A stretch of 64,000 nt of DNA from CBDDIP01 sp965229005. GTDB taxonomy: Bacteria > Actinomycetota > Acidimicrobiia > Acidimicrobiales > Ilumatobacteraceae. Location of the stretch: assembly GCA_965229005.1 (NCBI GenBank), contig CBDDIP010000002.1, positions 868,001 through 932,000 on the forward strand, in the 5' to 3' direction. The notes below the pieces were generated by a model. It was not told the origin of the DNA, ran no database searches, and was given only the letters and a program-made list of their open reading frames with translations. The translations under genes were made by a program, and so were the position numbers. Positions within the stretch are counted from its first letter, which is position 1; each line of letters begins with the position of its first letter. Below are positions 51,898-61,735 of this stretch, in pieces.

Positions 51898-52617
51898 TCA
51901 CGCTTTTGTCAGCACGATGTCGATTCGGTAGTTCGACAAGGCATCGGGTTGTCCCACGATCTCCAGTTCGAAACCGGTCGCGCTCGCGACCTGAGCCACC
52001 TCGTCGCGTCGCCACCAGCGGCCCATGCCGTCGTGCATCGCATCAGGGTTGCGGCTGGCCACGAGGTAGGCCTCGCGACGCTCGGGCGTGTTGTAGAAGT
52101 TCCACTTGAGCCCATCGTCGGGAACGTCCGTGAGCAACACCCGAAGGGCCGCTCCACCGGAGCGCGCCGCGATCCCTTGGAGCAGGTGCTCCAACTGCGA
52201 CGGGCTGAAGTAGGCAAGTGCCGCGTTCATCAGCACCTTGCCGGGCAGTGGGCAATCGGTAGGAAGGCACGAGTCGATGCCGGCGCTCACATCGCCGACG
52301 CGGTAGACGATGTTGTTCGCCTGCTTCACCCGACGTGCGGTCTCGATCAGATGCTCGGCGAAGTCGACCGCGTCGACCGAGGCCGCTCGCTGAGCCAACT
52401 CGAAGGTGACCAGCCCGTTGCCACAACAGAGGTCGAGCAGGCGATCCTCAGCCCTCAGAGCCAGCAGGTCGACGATGCGTTCGACGAGCAGCGTGAAGGC
52501 GCTCTCCGAGATCGCTTTTCCGGCGATCGTTCGCCCGACCTGCCGGAAGAGGTCGGGCGCTTCGTCGCCGTCGTCGCGCCGGTAGGACCCCCAGAACTCT
52601 CGCCAGTTCGCAGTCAT
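51898..52617 (-). CDS. Class I SAM-dependent methyltransferase
   Basis: A 239-aa enzyme. RLLDLCCGNGLVTFELAQRAASVDAVDFAEHLIE is the SAM-binding motif, and GKVLMNAALAYFSPSQLEHLLQGI follows. The substrate is unknown; N- or O-methylation of a sugar or cap is inferred from its neighbours. It starts 13 bp after the DegT aminotransferase end. Confidence 0.83.
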   Translation of the reverse strand: MTANWREFWGSYRRDDGDEAPDLFRQVGRTIAGKAISESAFTLLVERIVDLLALRAEDRLLDLCCGNGLVTFELAQRAASVDAVDFAEHLIETARRVKQANNIVYRVGDVSAGIDSCLPTDCPLPGKVLMNAALAYFSPSQLEHLLQGIAARSGGAALRVLLTDVPDDGLKWNFYNTPERREAYLVASRNPDAMHDGMGRWWRRDEVAQVASATGFELEIVGQPDALSNYRIDIVLTKA

Positions 52618-52630
52618 CCGGAGCGTCCCG

Positions 52631-53803
52631 TCATGAGCCGGAAGCCATCACTCTGCAGACGTCCGCCACCACATCGATGGTGCCCGGCGGCAGGTTGGGT
52701 CCGGTCGGAAGAACCACGACTCGTTCGGCAAGGCGCTCGGTTTCCGGCAGCATCAGCCCAGCGTGGGGCGTCAGCTCACGATATGGGCTCATGCGGTGGC
52801 AGCCGGGCCAGAAGTAACGGCGCGCGAGGATGTTCTCGCCTTGAAGCGCCGCGACCAGCGAATCTCGGCTCGAGCCAAAGTCGTCGCCCAACTCGACCAC
52901 GACGTAGTGGTGACTGTTGCGTTCCTCAGCAAGGTAGCCAAGGAGTGAAATGCCCGGGATCCCCGCCAAGGCGTCGCGATAGGCGGCGTGCGCCTGCCGG
53001 TTGGCAGCCACGATGTCGTCGAGCGCATCGAGGTTGGTCAGCCCCATCGCGGCGCACGCCTCTGCCATCTTCCCGTTGGTTCCGGGGTGGATGACGTCGT
53101 CGTAGCCAGCGAATCCGAAGTTGCGCATCAAACGCATCTTCCTGGCGAGATCGTCGTCGTCCGTGGTGACAGCGCCGCCTTCCATCGAGTTGAACGACTT
53201 CGTCGCGTGGAAGCTGAAGACCTCGCATGCGCCGAACCCGCCGATCGGCCGTCCGGCATGAAAGCTGCCGAACGCGTGAGCAGCGTCGAACATCAGGACG
53301 AGCCCACGATCGTTTGCCAAGTCGGAGAGCGCTTGAACCGGAGCGGCTCGACCCCAGAGGTGCACACCGATGATCCCGGTCGTGCGCGGCGTGATCATGC
53401 GTGCCACGGCCTCGGGGTCGATGTTGTGCGTCGCTGGATCGATGTCGGCAAACACGGGGGTGATGCCCTGCCACGAGAGGGCGTGTGCCGTTGCGACGAA
53501 GGTCCATGACGGCACGATGACCTCGCCGTGCAGTTCCAGGGCACGGATCGCGATCTCCAGCGCGATCGTTCCGTTGCACATCGCCACGCAATGCCGTACG
53601 CCGAGGTGCGACGCCACGCGAGCTTCGAACTCCTCCACCATCGGCCCGCCGTTGGTCAACCACTGCCTGTCGAGGATCGATTCGATCCTCGACATGAAGG
53701 CCGCTCGGTCGCCGATGTTCGGTCGACCGACGTGTGCTTGCTCTGCGAGGGCGGGCGCGGCACCGTTGATCGCAAGGTCCCGCTCTGTGTGGATCCGTTT
53801 CAT
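52631..53803 (-). CDS. DegT/DnrJ/EryC1 family aminotransferase (VioA/FdtB-like)
   Basis: A 390-aa PLP enzyme. Lys202 in SFHATKSFNSMEGG is the Schiff-base residue, with Asp173 (LMFDAAHAFGS). FVATAHALSWQGITPVFADIDP is the substrate region. The sequence most resembles the group that makes dTDP-4-amino-4,6-dideoxyglucose. With the N-acyltransferase-like and methyltransferase genes beside it, the product could be an N-acylated (and methylated) amino sugar. Confidence 0.87.
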   Translation of the reverse strand: MKRIHTERDLAINGAAPALAEQAHVGRPNIGDRAAFMSRIESILDRQWLTNGGPMVEEFEARVASHLGVRHCVAMCNGTIALEIAIRALELHGEVIVPSWTFVATAHALSWQGITPVFADIDPATHNIDPEAVARMITPRTTGIIGVHLWGRAAPVQALSDLANDRGLVLMFDAAHAFGSFHAGRPIGGFGACEVFSFHATKSFNSMEGGAVTTDDDDLARKMRLMRNFGFAGYDDVIHPGTNGKMAEACAAMGLTNLDALDDIVAANRQAHAAYRDALAGIPGISLLGYLAEERNSHHYVVVELGDDFGSSRDSLVAALQGENILARRYFWPGCHRMSPYRELTPHAGLMLPETERLAERVVVLPTGPNLPPGTIDVVADVCRVMASGS

Positions 53804-53939
53804 CTCTCGACACCTCGACGCGTGGATTGCACGAACGGCGGTTGACCGCGGACTCGGACGAATCCCGAAGCTCCTCGGGACCGATGACGAAACCACGCAT
53901 TGGCGTGCTCGAAGGTTATCGGCGTGTCACGGCCGGGCT

Positions 53940-55943
53940 TTACTCGGCCGTGCGGGAGTGATCGGCGACCCATTGACGGTACGCCGGGCTCACGTGCAGC
54001 AGCTCGAGATCGACGAGTTGGTCGACTCCGTCGTAGCGCGTGGCCGTCTCGCGACGTAGCGACAAGCTGGGCTCGTCGGCGAGGCGGGCCCAGTAGGCCC
54101 GGTACTCGTGGGAGGCACCGAGGCCGTAGCGCCCGGTGCGCGCTGCCTCCTCCGCCTTCGCCGCGAACGCGCGGTTGAACGGGAAGTGGAGCAGCACGCA
54201 GGCGATGTCGGCCATGCGCGCGTTGCGCGCGTGGTGCCACCCGACGAACAGCTCGATCTCGTCGTCGACGAAGGTGAGTGCCGCCTTGGTGAGTCCGTTG
54301 TCCGACCCGAAGATGGTGCGCCGGATGCCGCCGTGGTGCGATCGCAACGGGCTCTCCGGGTTCGCATCGAACTCGTACGGGCGCTTCGAGATGTCCGACA
54401 GGTCGAACCACGGGAACGCGGTCAGCAGATCATCGACCTCGCCGGGCGTGTCGGCCAACGGGTCGCTGGAGAAGAGGTCGAGCATCTGGGTGACCACGGC
54501 GGTGGCGCGCTGCGCCTCGAGGTAGCCGACGAGATCCGTGAGGCCCATGCGATCCGAGCCCGGGTAGTCGAAGAGCTCGTCGATGTCCACGAACAGGTTC
54601 CACTTGCCCGCCGAGTGGGCGCGGACCATGTGCCGCTTCAACAGGTTCTCGTACGACTTGTACGGCACGCCGGTCCGATAGACGGTGACGTCCGGCTGCG
54701 CGGTGAACAGCTCGAGCGTGCCGTCATCCGATCCGTTGTCGAGGACGAGGAAGTGCCGGATGCCGAGACGGCGGTGGTGGTCGAGGAAGGAGCGCGCGTA
54801 GAAGATGCCGTTGCGCACCGTGGTCACCACGAGCACGTCGTCCGGTGCGCGCTCGATGCGCGTCGGACCGTGCACGTGGTGGATGCGCCAGCGCAGCGTC
54901 GCTGCCCGTGCCGGATCGGCGAAGCGTTCGCGGACCCAACGCTGCGCGCGGCTCTGCGGCGGGCGGGTCCCGGCGACCGATGCGCGCATCGCTGCGGCGA
55001 CCTCGTCGCGCCCGGCGGCATCTGGTGTACTGGCCAGCACCGCGTGCTGACGGCAGGATGCGGCGATCTCCCTCGCATGGCGCCGCACCGTCGCGACCGG
55101 CACGATGGCCAGCGCATCGGCGGCGACGGCGGCGATCCGCAGGCCGAGGCGGTCGATGGTGCCGGCGCGCTCGGTCATCCGTCGGATGGTGCGGTCGAAC
55201 CGGCCCGGGTTGGCGCGCAGCACTGCATGGTGCGCGTCCGGGTGGGCGCGCAGGAAGCGAACGACGTCCGCGCCTCGTTGCGTCGCGCCAGTTCGCGCAT
55301 CGGGCGCGTCCGGCTGGCCGGCCGTCGTGTCGACGAGCACCGAGACGGCATCGTCGTAGGCGATCCGCCGGCCGTCGTCGAGCAGCCGTTGACCGAGCTC
55401 GACGTCGTCGATCCCGCGCATGGCGATGCCCTCGTCGAACGGGTGCGCACGCAGCAGCGCGGTCGGCGCCGACGCGTTGGCGAAGCTGCAGTCGCGTGCG
55501 GCGCGGGCCTCGGCTGCCTCGGACATCCAGTGGTGCCGGTGCTCGTACCACCAGTCGACGTCGAAGCCGTCCGGGTCGCCGGTCGGGACGTCGCAGCGGC
55601 CGATGACGATCCCGGTGGCGGCCAGATGGCGCTCGGCTGTGGCCCGCACGGCGATCGCTCGTTCGTCCAACAACCAGACGCGATCACCTCGCGCTGCGTC
55701 GATGCCGAGGTTGCGCGCCCGCCCCGGTGTCGCCCCCGGCGCGAGGATCACGCGGACGGCAGACGCCGCGGCGTGCACCGGGTCCGGCGTCGCGGAGGTG
55801 TCGACCACGACGACGTCGATGGCGTCGATCGCTTCGTGCGAACCTGCCGCCGAGAGGAGCTGGGTGGCTCGCTCGATCGTCCGGCCGGGCAACGCGGTGG
55901 TGACGACGATGGTCATCGACGGCCCCGTCACCGCAGCGAGCAT
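53940..55943 (-). CDS. Two-domain protein: GT2-like plus GT92/DUF23-like glycosyltransferase
   Basis: A 667-aa protein. The N-terminal unit (about 8-235) is GT-A/GT2-like (TIVVTTALPGRTIERATQLL, RGIDDVELGQRLL). The C-terminal unit (about 368-660) has VVTTVRNGIFYARSFLDHHRRLG, LDNGSDDGTLELF and FVDIDELFDYPG, the metal-binding D-x-D of PF13704/GT92 proteins. ATG 55943 has GGGAAGG seven bases upstream. It is divergent from the next GT2 gene by 18 bp. Confidence 0.82.
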   Translation of the reverse strand: MLAAVTGPSMTIVVTTALPGRTIERATQLLSAAGSHEAIDAIDVVVVDTSATPDPVHAAASAVRVILAPGATPGRARNLGIDAARGDRVWLLDERAIAVRATAERHLAATGIVIGRCDVPTGDPDGFDVDWWYEHRHHWMSEAAEARAARDCSFANASAPTALLRAHPFDEGIAMRGIDDVELGQRLLDDGRRIAYDDAVSVLVDTTAGQPDAPDARTGATQRGADVVRFLRAHPDAHHAVLRANPGRFDRTIRRMTERAGTIDRLGLRIAAVAADALAIVPVATVRRHAREIAASCRQHAVLASTPDAAGRDEVAAAMRASVAGTRPPQSRAQRWVRERFADPARAATLRWRIHHVHGPTRIERAPDDVLVVTTVRNGIFYARSFLDHHRRLGIRHFLVLDNGSDDGTLELFTAQPDVTVYRTGVPYKSYENLLKRHMVRAHSAGKWNLFVDIDELFDYPGSDRMGLTDLVGYLEAQRATAVVTQMLDLFSSDPLADTPGEVDDLLTAFPWFDLSDISKRPYEFDANPESPLRSHHGGIRRTIFGSDNGLTKAALTFVDDEIELFVGWHHARNARMADIACVLLHFPFNRAFAAKAEEAARTGRYGLGASHEYRAYWARLADEPSLSLRRETATRYDGVDQLVDLELLHVSPAYRQWVADHSRTAE

Positions 55944-55961
55944 AGTGGTACCTTCCCGCGT

Positions 55962-56894
55962 GTGGCCAGCGTCGAACGCCTCCGGCCGGCGCCGACGGTG
56001 ACGGTGGCCGTTGCCTTTCGCGACGAGGAGCGGTTCCTGGCTCGTGCCATCGAATCGGTGCGACAGCAATCGATCAGCACATGGGAGCTCGTGCTCGTCG
56101 ACGACGGCTCGGTCGATGCGTCGCCGGCCATCGCCGACAGCGCGGCGGCAGCCGACCCCGACCGGATCCGCGTGCTGCGCCATCCGGGCGGGGTCAACGC
56201 CGGCCTCCCGGCGAGTCGCAACCTGGCGATCGCCGAGGCGGCTGCGCCGCTGCTGTGCTTCCTCGACGCGGATGACCTCTGGAGCCCGGAGAAGCTGGAG
56301 CGCCAGGCAGCGAAGATGCGCGAGCACCCTCGTGCGGCGATGGTGTGCGGCCCGTCGTGGCACGAGGACGTCGACGGCAGGGTGGCGCGATCACGCGTCG
56401 ACGTGTGGCGACGCGCGCCTCGGCTCGTTCGTCGTGGGCGCTTCCCGCGACTCATGGTGCGTGGCGTGGTCCGCACCCCGGTTCCGTCCGACGTGATGTA
56501 CCGCGTGGCGACCTTGCGCGCCGCCGGTGGCGTGCCCGCCGGACCGAACATGCACGAGGACCAGCGAACGTTCGTGGCGGTCGGTCTGCTCGGTCCGGTG
56601 ATGATCACGGACGACGTGCTCACCACCTACACGGTGCGCAGCGACTCGATGTACGGGGCGCACCGCGACGACGGCATGGCGCTCGTCCGCCAGCACCAGG
56701 CCTACGAGGCCTGGGTGGCGCGCTTCGGGTTGCACCGCGGCCCGTACGGACTCGCGCTGGTAGCTGCGCTGATGCTGCACCGATCACGGCGTGGTGCGGC
56801 CCGACGACTTGCGCTCCTCGTGAGCGCTGCTCGTCGCGGCGACGGCGGCGACCCGCCGGGCGACGCGCCGGACCGACCGCCCGTAGGCACCTGA
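55962..56894 (+). CDS. GT2 family glycosyltransferase
   Basis: A 310-aa GT-A enzyme: TVTVAVAFRDEERFLARAIESV, VLVDDGSVDASP, LLCFLDADDLWSPEKLERQ (D-x-D) and GPNMHEDQRTFVAVGLLG. GTG 55962 taken because longer frames are antisense to the neighbouring gene. Its last 111 bp overlap the convergent GT2 gene. Confidence 0.83.
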   Translation: MASVERLRPAPTVTVAVAFRDEERFLARAIESVRQQSISTWELVLVDDGSVDASPAIADSAAAADPDRIRVLRHPGGVNAGLPASRNLAIAEAAAPLLCFLDADDLWSPEKLERQAAKMREHPRAAMVCGPSWHEDVDGRVARSRVDVWRRAPRLVRRGRFPRLMVRGVVRTPVPSDVMYRVATLRAAGGVPAGPNMHEDQRTFVAVGLLGPVMITDDVLTTYTVRSDSMYGAHRDDGMALVRQHQAYEAWVARFGLHRGPYGLALVAALMLHRSRRGAARRLALLVSAARRGDGGDPPGDAPDRPPVGT

Positions 56895-57998
56895 CCACCC
56901 GCTGAGGAACCCCGTCGCCAGCAGCAGGCAGTGCCAACGGCGGTAGCGCCCGGTGCGACGCGGCCCACGGACGAAGTCGGCGACGAAGCCGCGGAACGTC
57001 CACACCGACACGTTGCGGATGCGCTGCCGGAAGCGCGGTTCGTCTCGGTGCCACTTCTGCAGCACGGCCGCCCACCCCTTGCCCCACGTGTAGAACTGGT
57101 AGCGCAGCTGCGGCCACGTGGCGCGGTGCTCGTGGAACACCACCATCGACGGTTCGTAGACGACTCGGCCGGCGATCACCATGCGGATCACCATGTCGAG
57201 GTCGCCGCCGCCGGGCATCGGTCGCCCGGTGTCCAGTGCAACGTCGAACGCTCCCGCCACATCGAGCGCGCTGCGCCGGAACGCCATGTTGCACCCGACC
57301 CCCATCCCAGGGCGGAACGGCAGGTCGGCGCCGTCCGCCTCTGCCCACGACGATGGCTGCCAACCGAGCGAGAAGCCGCTGGTTCGCTCGAACTCGAGTC
57401 GCGCCGGCGTGTCCAGTCGGTAGGCGAGCACCTGACCGGTGATCGCCAGGGCCTCGGGCGTGGCGGCGAACGCGCGTCGCATCGTGCGCAGCCACGAAAC
57501 GTCGACGACCACGTCGTCGTCGACGAAGGCAATGATCTCACCACGGCTCTCGGCCACTGCGCGGTTGCGGGCGAAGTCCAACCCGGGCACCGGCTCGCGC
57601 ACGCACCGAGCGCTCGCAGCGAGTGCTGCGTCGCGGGTGCGATCGTCGCTCGACGCGTTGTCGACGACGAGGAGATCGAGCTGCACCTCGTGAGCGGCGA
57701 CCTCCGCGGCCACGCCGATCGCGGCGAGGCAGCGCGCCAGCAGGTCCGGTCGGTCCTTGGTGCAGACCGCGACGGTGATGTGCAACGCGCCGGCAACGGC
57801 CGGCGGCGGCGAACCCGTTCGCATCGTCAGCTCCACAGCGACGTCGTCGCAGGCGGGCATGCCGTCGACGTACAGGTGTGAGCCGACCGGCACGCCGTCG
57901 TGGCGGCCGATCAACAGGGCGGGCCCGGTACGACCGCGAGTGCGACGAGCGTCGGCGGGCGCATCGAGGTCGATGTCGACGACGCCGACCGTGTTCAT
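56784..57998 (-). CDS. GT2 family glycosyltransferase
   Basis: A 404-aa GT-A enzyme. After about 75 N-terminal residues of unknown role come HITVAVCTKDRPDLLARCLAAI, VVDNASSDDRT, FVDDDVVVDVSWLR (D-x-D) and GGGDLDMVIRMVIAG. ATG 57998 lies in an ATGA overlap with the GT4 gene upstream, which decides it over the GTG at 58022. Convergent 111-bp overlap with the plus-strand GT2 gene. Confidence 0.86.
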   Translation of the reverse strand: MNTVGVVDIDLDAPADARRTRGRTGPALLIGRHDGVPVGSHLYVDGMPACDDVAVELTMRTGSPPPAVAGALHITVAVCTKDRPDLLARCLAAIGVAAEVAAHEVQLDLLVVDNASSDDRTRDAALAASARCVREPVPGLDFARNRAVAESRGEIIAFVDDDVVVDVSWLRTMRRAFAATPEALAITGQVLAYRLDTPARLEFERTSGFSLGWQPSSWAEADGADLPFRPGMGVGCNMAFRRSALDVAGAFDVALDTGRPMPGGGDLDMVIRMVIAGRVVYEPSMVVFHEHRATWPQLRYQFYTWGKGWAAVLQKWHRDEPRFRQRIRNVSVWTFRGFVADFVRGPRRTGRYRRWHCLLLATGFLSGWSGAYGRSVRRVARRVAAVAATSSAHEERKSSGRTTP

Positions 57999-59341
57999 GT
58001 CGAGCGGATCGATCGGCGCCACGTGGTTCGCGACGAGCTGGTGCGCGTCGACGTCGCGCCGCCGGACGACTCGATCACCTCAGCGGCCAACCGGGCCACG
58101 GCCGCGGCCGACGCGTCCGCCGTCAGGTGCTGTTCGAAGTGCTCGTTCGCGGCGGCGGCCAGGCGCGCGGCGAGCGCCGGATCCTCGATGATGGACAGGC
58201 ACGCCGCAGCGAAGCCGGCCGGATCATCGGCGATGAGGAGCTGGTGACCGTGGACGAGACCGAAGCCCTCGCACCCGAAGCTGGTCGACACGAGCGGCAC
58301 GCACCGTGCCATTGCCTCGATCACCTTCAGGCGCGTGCCACCGCCCGAGTGCAGCGGGGTGACTGCGACCGCCGCGTCGGCGTAGTGCGGCGCAACGTCG
58401 TCGACGTAGCCGAGCAACGTCACCCCGTCGATGCCGCTGACGCGTTCGCCGCTGCCATCGTCATAGCCGGCGACGACCAGGCGGACGTCGGGTCGCGTGC
58501 GGCGGATCAGCGGGAGCACCTCGCCCGCCATCCACTCGACGGCCAGGATGTTGGGCTCGTAGGACAGCGGGCCCACGAAGAACAGCGTCGGTGGCGGGTC
58601 CCACCCGACCGAGGGTTCACTCGTTGGTCGTCGATACCCGTTCGGCACGATGGCTGCGTTCGTCACGCCCAGGTGGGCGCGATCGGCTTCCGAACAGACG
58701 ACGACACGTTCGACCTCGCGGGCGATGCGGGACTGCAGTCGCCGCCACCGCCGCGCTCCGAGCCAGCTCGCCGTGTTGTGAGCGATGGTTCGGGCCCGGC
58801 CGTGACGACCGACGCGGTCGCGGATCTCGCTGTGCAGCAAGCGATCGGTGAGGTCGTCGAAGTCGACGATCCGCGCACCGGCGACGTCGGCGCAGGTGAT
58901 GCGATGGCTGCGGGCACGGCTGCACCACACCAGATCCCAGCGGTGCTGTCCGACGGTGCGGGTGATGTCCGCGCGCACGACCCGGGCGCTCTGGTAGGGC
59001 AGGCTGGCGATGGCCAGGACGACGAGCAGCAACTTGCGCCACTTCTTCGGGTTCTTGGCGCGCACGAGCGTGGTCGCGTATCCGCCGTCGGTCGGCAGCA
59101 CCTCGCCGCCGGTGCTGCTGTCGATCAGGCACACGTGGAGGTCGCCGACCTGTTGCAGCCCGGCGATCACGTTGCTCACGCGCATGCCGTAGCCGGTGTC
59201 GTTGCCGGGAACGCGATCGGTGAACAGGAGGATCCTCGGCCGGCGACCGGGTTCGAGGCCCTCGTCGCCACCTGCGCCGGCGCTGCTGGTCGACAGCGCG
59301 TGCTGCGTACGCTCGTCGTCAGCCGCCGATCTGGAGCTCAT
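57995..59341 (-). CDS. GT4 family glycosyltransferase
   Basis: A 448-aa GT-B enzyme. RILLFTDRVPGNDTGYGMRVSNVIAGL is the N-domain, TLFFVGPLSYEPNILAVEWM opens the C-domain and TPLHSGGGTRLKVIEAMARCVPLVSTSFGCEG is the acidic active-site helix. It resembles the sugar transferases of the TuaC/WcaC group (glycosyltransferase with N-x-x-A-V-x-W). ATG 59341 is preferred to frames beginning further upstream. The Ser/Arg-rich end is odd, but the frame stays open to the overlap. Confidence 0.84.
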   Translation of the reverse strand: MSSRSAADDERTQHALSTSSAGAGGDEGLEPGRRPRILLFTDRVPGNDTGYGMRVSNVIAGLQQVGDLHVCLIDSSTGGEVLPTDGGYATTLVRAKNPKKWRKLLLVVLAIASLPYQSARVVRADITRTVGQHRWDLVWCSRARSHRITCADVAGARIVDFDDLTDRLLHSEIRDRVGRHGRARTIAHNTASWLGARRWRRLQSRIAREVERVVVCSEADRAHLGVTNAAIVPNGYRRPTSEPSVGWDPPPTLFFVGPLSYEPNILAVEWMAGEVLPLIRRTRPDVRLVVAGYDDGSGERVSGIDGVTLLGYVDDVAPHYADAAVAVTPLHSGGGTRLKVIEAMARCVPLVSTSFGCEGFGLVHGHQLLIADDPAGFAAACLSIIEDPALAARLAAAANEHFEQHLTADASAAAVARLAAEVIESSGGATSTRTSSSRTTWRRSIRST

Positions 59342-59447
59342 CCGTGCATCCCGCTTCCGTCTTCGTCCACCACTGCCAGTCCCGTCAACCGCTCTCGCTC
59401 CCTTGTCGTGCTTCCACGCAGGGCACGGGCACACTGGTGGTCTCGCT

Positions 59448-60515
59448 GTGACGACCGTCGGGCTGTACAGCGACTCCGACCTGCTCGGCGGTGCCGAACG
59501 ATCCCTGTTGAATCTAGCGGCGGCGCACCGTGGGGCGGCTCACCTGGTGGTCTGCAGCACCCATCGGGCGCTGCTCGATGCGGCCCAGGTGATCGACGGC
59601 GTGGACACCCACTTCATCGAATCGCGCACGTCGCCCTGGGGCGCGGTGATCGATCATCGCCGCGCGTTCCGCCGGCTCGGCCTCGACCTGGTCCAGGTCA
59701 CGCTGGCCAACCCGTTCGCGTCGCGTCCGGCGCTGCTCGCCGCCAGGTTGGCGGGCGTGCCGACGGTCGCCGTCGAGCAGCTGGTGCTGCCGAGCCGCCG
59801 TCGCCGTGGCAAGGCGCTGGCGCGGTTGTCGGGGCTGCTGCACTCGATGACCGTGGCGGTCGGCGACGCGAGTGCCGACGACGTCGTGCGCTGGGTCGGC
59901 ATCCCACGGCGAAAGGTGCGCGTCGTGCACAACGGTGTTCCGGATCCCGGACCACCCGAAGGTGGGACCGCGAAGCGCGTCGGCGCGCCTCCCATCCTCG
60001 GGTGCGCGGCGCGCCTGGAGGAGCAGAAGGGGATCGACGTGCTGCTTGCGGCGATGGTCGACCTGGCGGACGTGCGGCTGCGACTGTTCGGTGACGGTTC
60101 GCTGCGCTCCGAGCTGGAAGGCCGCGCCGAGCGGTTGGGTGTGGCCGACCGGGTCGAGTTCCTCGGGTGGGTGGAGGACGCCCCGCGCCGCATCGCCGAG
60201 GTCGACGTGTTCGTGCTCGCGTCGCGTGACGAGGCGTTCCCCTTGACCATCGTCGAGGCGATGCTCGCCGGTACGCCCGTGGTGGCCACCGACGTCGGCA
60301 GCGTTCGCGAAGCGGTGATCGACGGGGTCACCGGGCTGCTGGTGCCGGCCGAGGATCCCGTCGCGCTCGCGTCGGCGCTGCGGCGGATGGTCGACGACGC
60401 CGACCTCCGGGCGACGGTGGCAGCGGCCGCGCGACGGTTGGCCGAGGAGCGGTTCACCGCAGCCGCCATGGCCGACGGATACGAGCGGGTGTGGGCCGAG
60501 GTGCTCGCTCCGTAG
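59448..60515 (+). CDS. GT4 family glycosyltransferase
   Basis: A 355-aa GT-B enzyme. GTG 59448 begins VTTVGLYSDSDLLGGAERSLLNL (glycine loop); ILGCAARLEEQKGIDVLLAAM opens the C-domain; ASRDEAFPLTIVEAMLAGTPVVATDVG carries the E-x7-E motif. It is divergent from the preceding GT4 gene with 106 bp between them. Confidence 0.87.
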   Translation: MTTVGLYSDSDLLGGAERSLLNLAAAHRGAAHLVVCSTHRALLDAAQVIDGVDTHFIESRTSPWGAVIDHRRAFRRLGLDLVQVTLANPFASRPALLAARLAGVPTVAVEQLVLPSRRRRGKALARLSGLLHSMTVAVGDASADDVVRWVGIPRRKVRVVHNGVPDPGPPEGGTAKRVGAPPILGCAARLEEQKGIDVLLAAMVDLADVRLRLFGDGSLRSELEGRAERLGVADRVEFLGWVEDAPRRIAEVDVFVLASRDEAFPLTIVEAMLAGTPVVATDVGSVREAVIDGVTGLLVPAEDPVALASALRRMVDDADLRATVAAAARRLAEERFTAAAMADGYERVWAEVLAP

Positions 60516-60589
60516 CACCGGCGCACCGATCGGCGGGTACGTTCGAGATGCCCCGCCGTCGAGTGGGGACGACGCGATCGGGGGGTCAC

Positions 60590-61735
60590 GTGTACGAGGT
60601 CAAGCGATTCCCGTACGACGACACGGTGGACGCCGATGGCCACCTGCTCGAGCCCGACTGGCTCTGGGATCGCTACCTGGACCCAGCGTTCCGAGATCGT
60701 CGGATGGGCATCGGCGTCGACGACGACGGCCTCGAGGAGCTCATCATCGACGCCCGGCCCAGCGCGAGGACGGTGAAGGGCGTGATCTCGCTGATGGGTG
60801 CGATGGGCGAGGACGATCCACGGCCGTCGCCCGATCGCAAGTACATGGAGTCGATCCCGTTCGGCGCCGGGGACGCCGCGCAGCGCGTCTCCCTGCTCGA
60901 TCAGGAGCATCTCGATGCGGCACTGCTGTACGGCACGGTCGAGCTGCTCTGGGAGTGCGAGGTCACCGACCCCGAGCTGAGCGCGGCGTACTGCCGCGCG
61001 TACAACCGGTGGATCGCCGACTTCTGCCGCGACGGCGATGGTCGCCTCTTCCCCGTCGCCCACCTCTCGCTCACGGACGCCCAGGCGGCAGCCGATGAGC
61101 TGCGCCGAGCTGTGGCCGATGGCTGCGTGGGCGGTTGGGTGGCGCCGTTCACCCACTCGCGCAAGGCACACGGTCACCCTGACCACGACGTGCTCTGGCA
61201 GACGGCCTCCGAGCTCGGCGTCCCCGTGGCGATCCACCCGACCTACGAACCCGGGTTCTGCACGCCGGTGCGCTTCGACGGTCTCGGTCGGGCGAGCGAG
61301 TTCCACTACAACGTGATGCTTCGACAGGGCACGCAGCAGGCGTTGCTGAGCTTCTTCACGCACGGCACGTTGGAGCGCTTCCCCGACCTCAAGCTCGGTG
61401 TGCTCGAGAGCGGCATGGGCTGGGTGGGATCGTTCCTCGACCGTGCCGATGCCGTGTTCGACACGATCAGCGGTCGGGGTGTTCCCCTGCAGCACAAGCC
61501 GAGCGAGATCTTCGCTCGGCAGTGCTTCGTCAGCGGTGACCCCGACGAGACGGCCGCGCCGTTGACGATGGACCACGTCGGTGCGGGCTGCTTCATGTGG
61601 GCGACGGACTACCCGCACCCCGATCACCCCGGGACGTGGGTCGACGCGCTCACCCGGCTCGTCGAGCCGCTGTCCGAGTCGACCCGGTCAAAGTTCCTCG
61701 GTGGCAACGTCCGGCGGATCTACGGCATCGACTGA
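60590..61735 (+). CDS. Amidohydrolase family 2 (metal-dependent hydrolase)
   Basis: A 381-aa TIM-barrel hydrolase or decarboxylase. The N-terminus has DTVDADGHLLEPDWLWDRY (the usual metal ligands in D-x-D-x-H-x-x-E), then PVAIHPTYEP, an FFTHGTLERFPDLKLGVLESG segment and WATDYPHPDHPG with the late Asp and His. GTG 60590 is preferred because GGGGGG lies just upstream; ATG 60548 is possible. The 3' end overlaps the convergent PLP decarboxylase gene by 48 bp. Substrate unknown. Confidence 0.82.
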   Translation: MYEVKRFPYDDTVDADGHLLEPDWLWDRYLDPAFRDRRMGIGVDDDGLEELIIDARPSARTVKGVISLMGAMGEDDPRPSPDRKYMESIPFGAGDAAQRVSLLDQEHLDAALLYGTVELLWECEVTDPELSAAYCRAYNRWIADFCRDGDGRLFPVAHLSLTDAQAAADELRRAVADGCVGGWVAPFTHSRKAHGHPDHDVLWQTASELGVPVAIHPTYEPGFCTPVRFDGLGRASEFHYNVMLRQGTQQALLSFFTHGTLERFPDLKLGVLESGMGWVGSFLDRADAVFDTISGRGVPLQHKPSEIFARQCFVSGDPDETAAPLTMDHVGAGCFMWATDYPHPDHPGTWVDALTRLVEPLSESTRSKFLGGNVRRIYGID

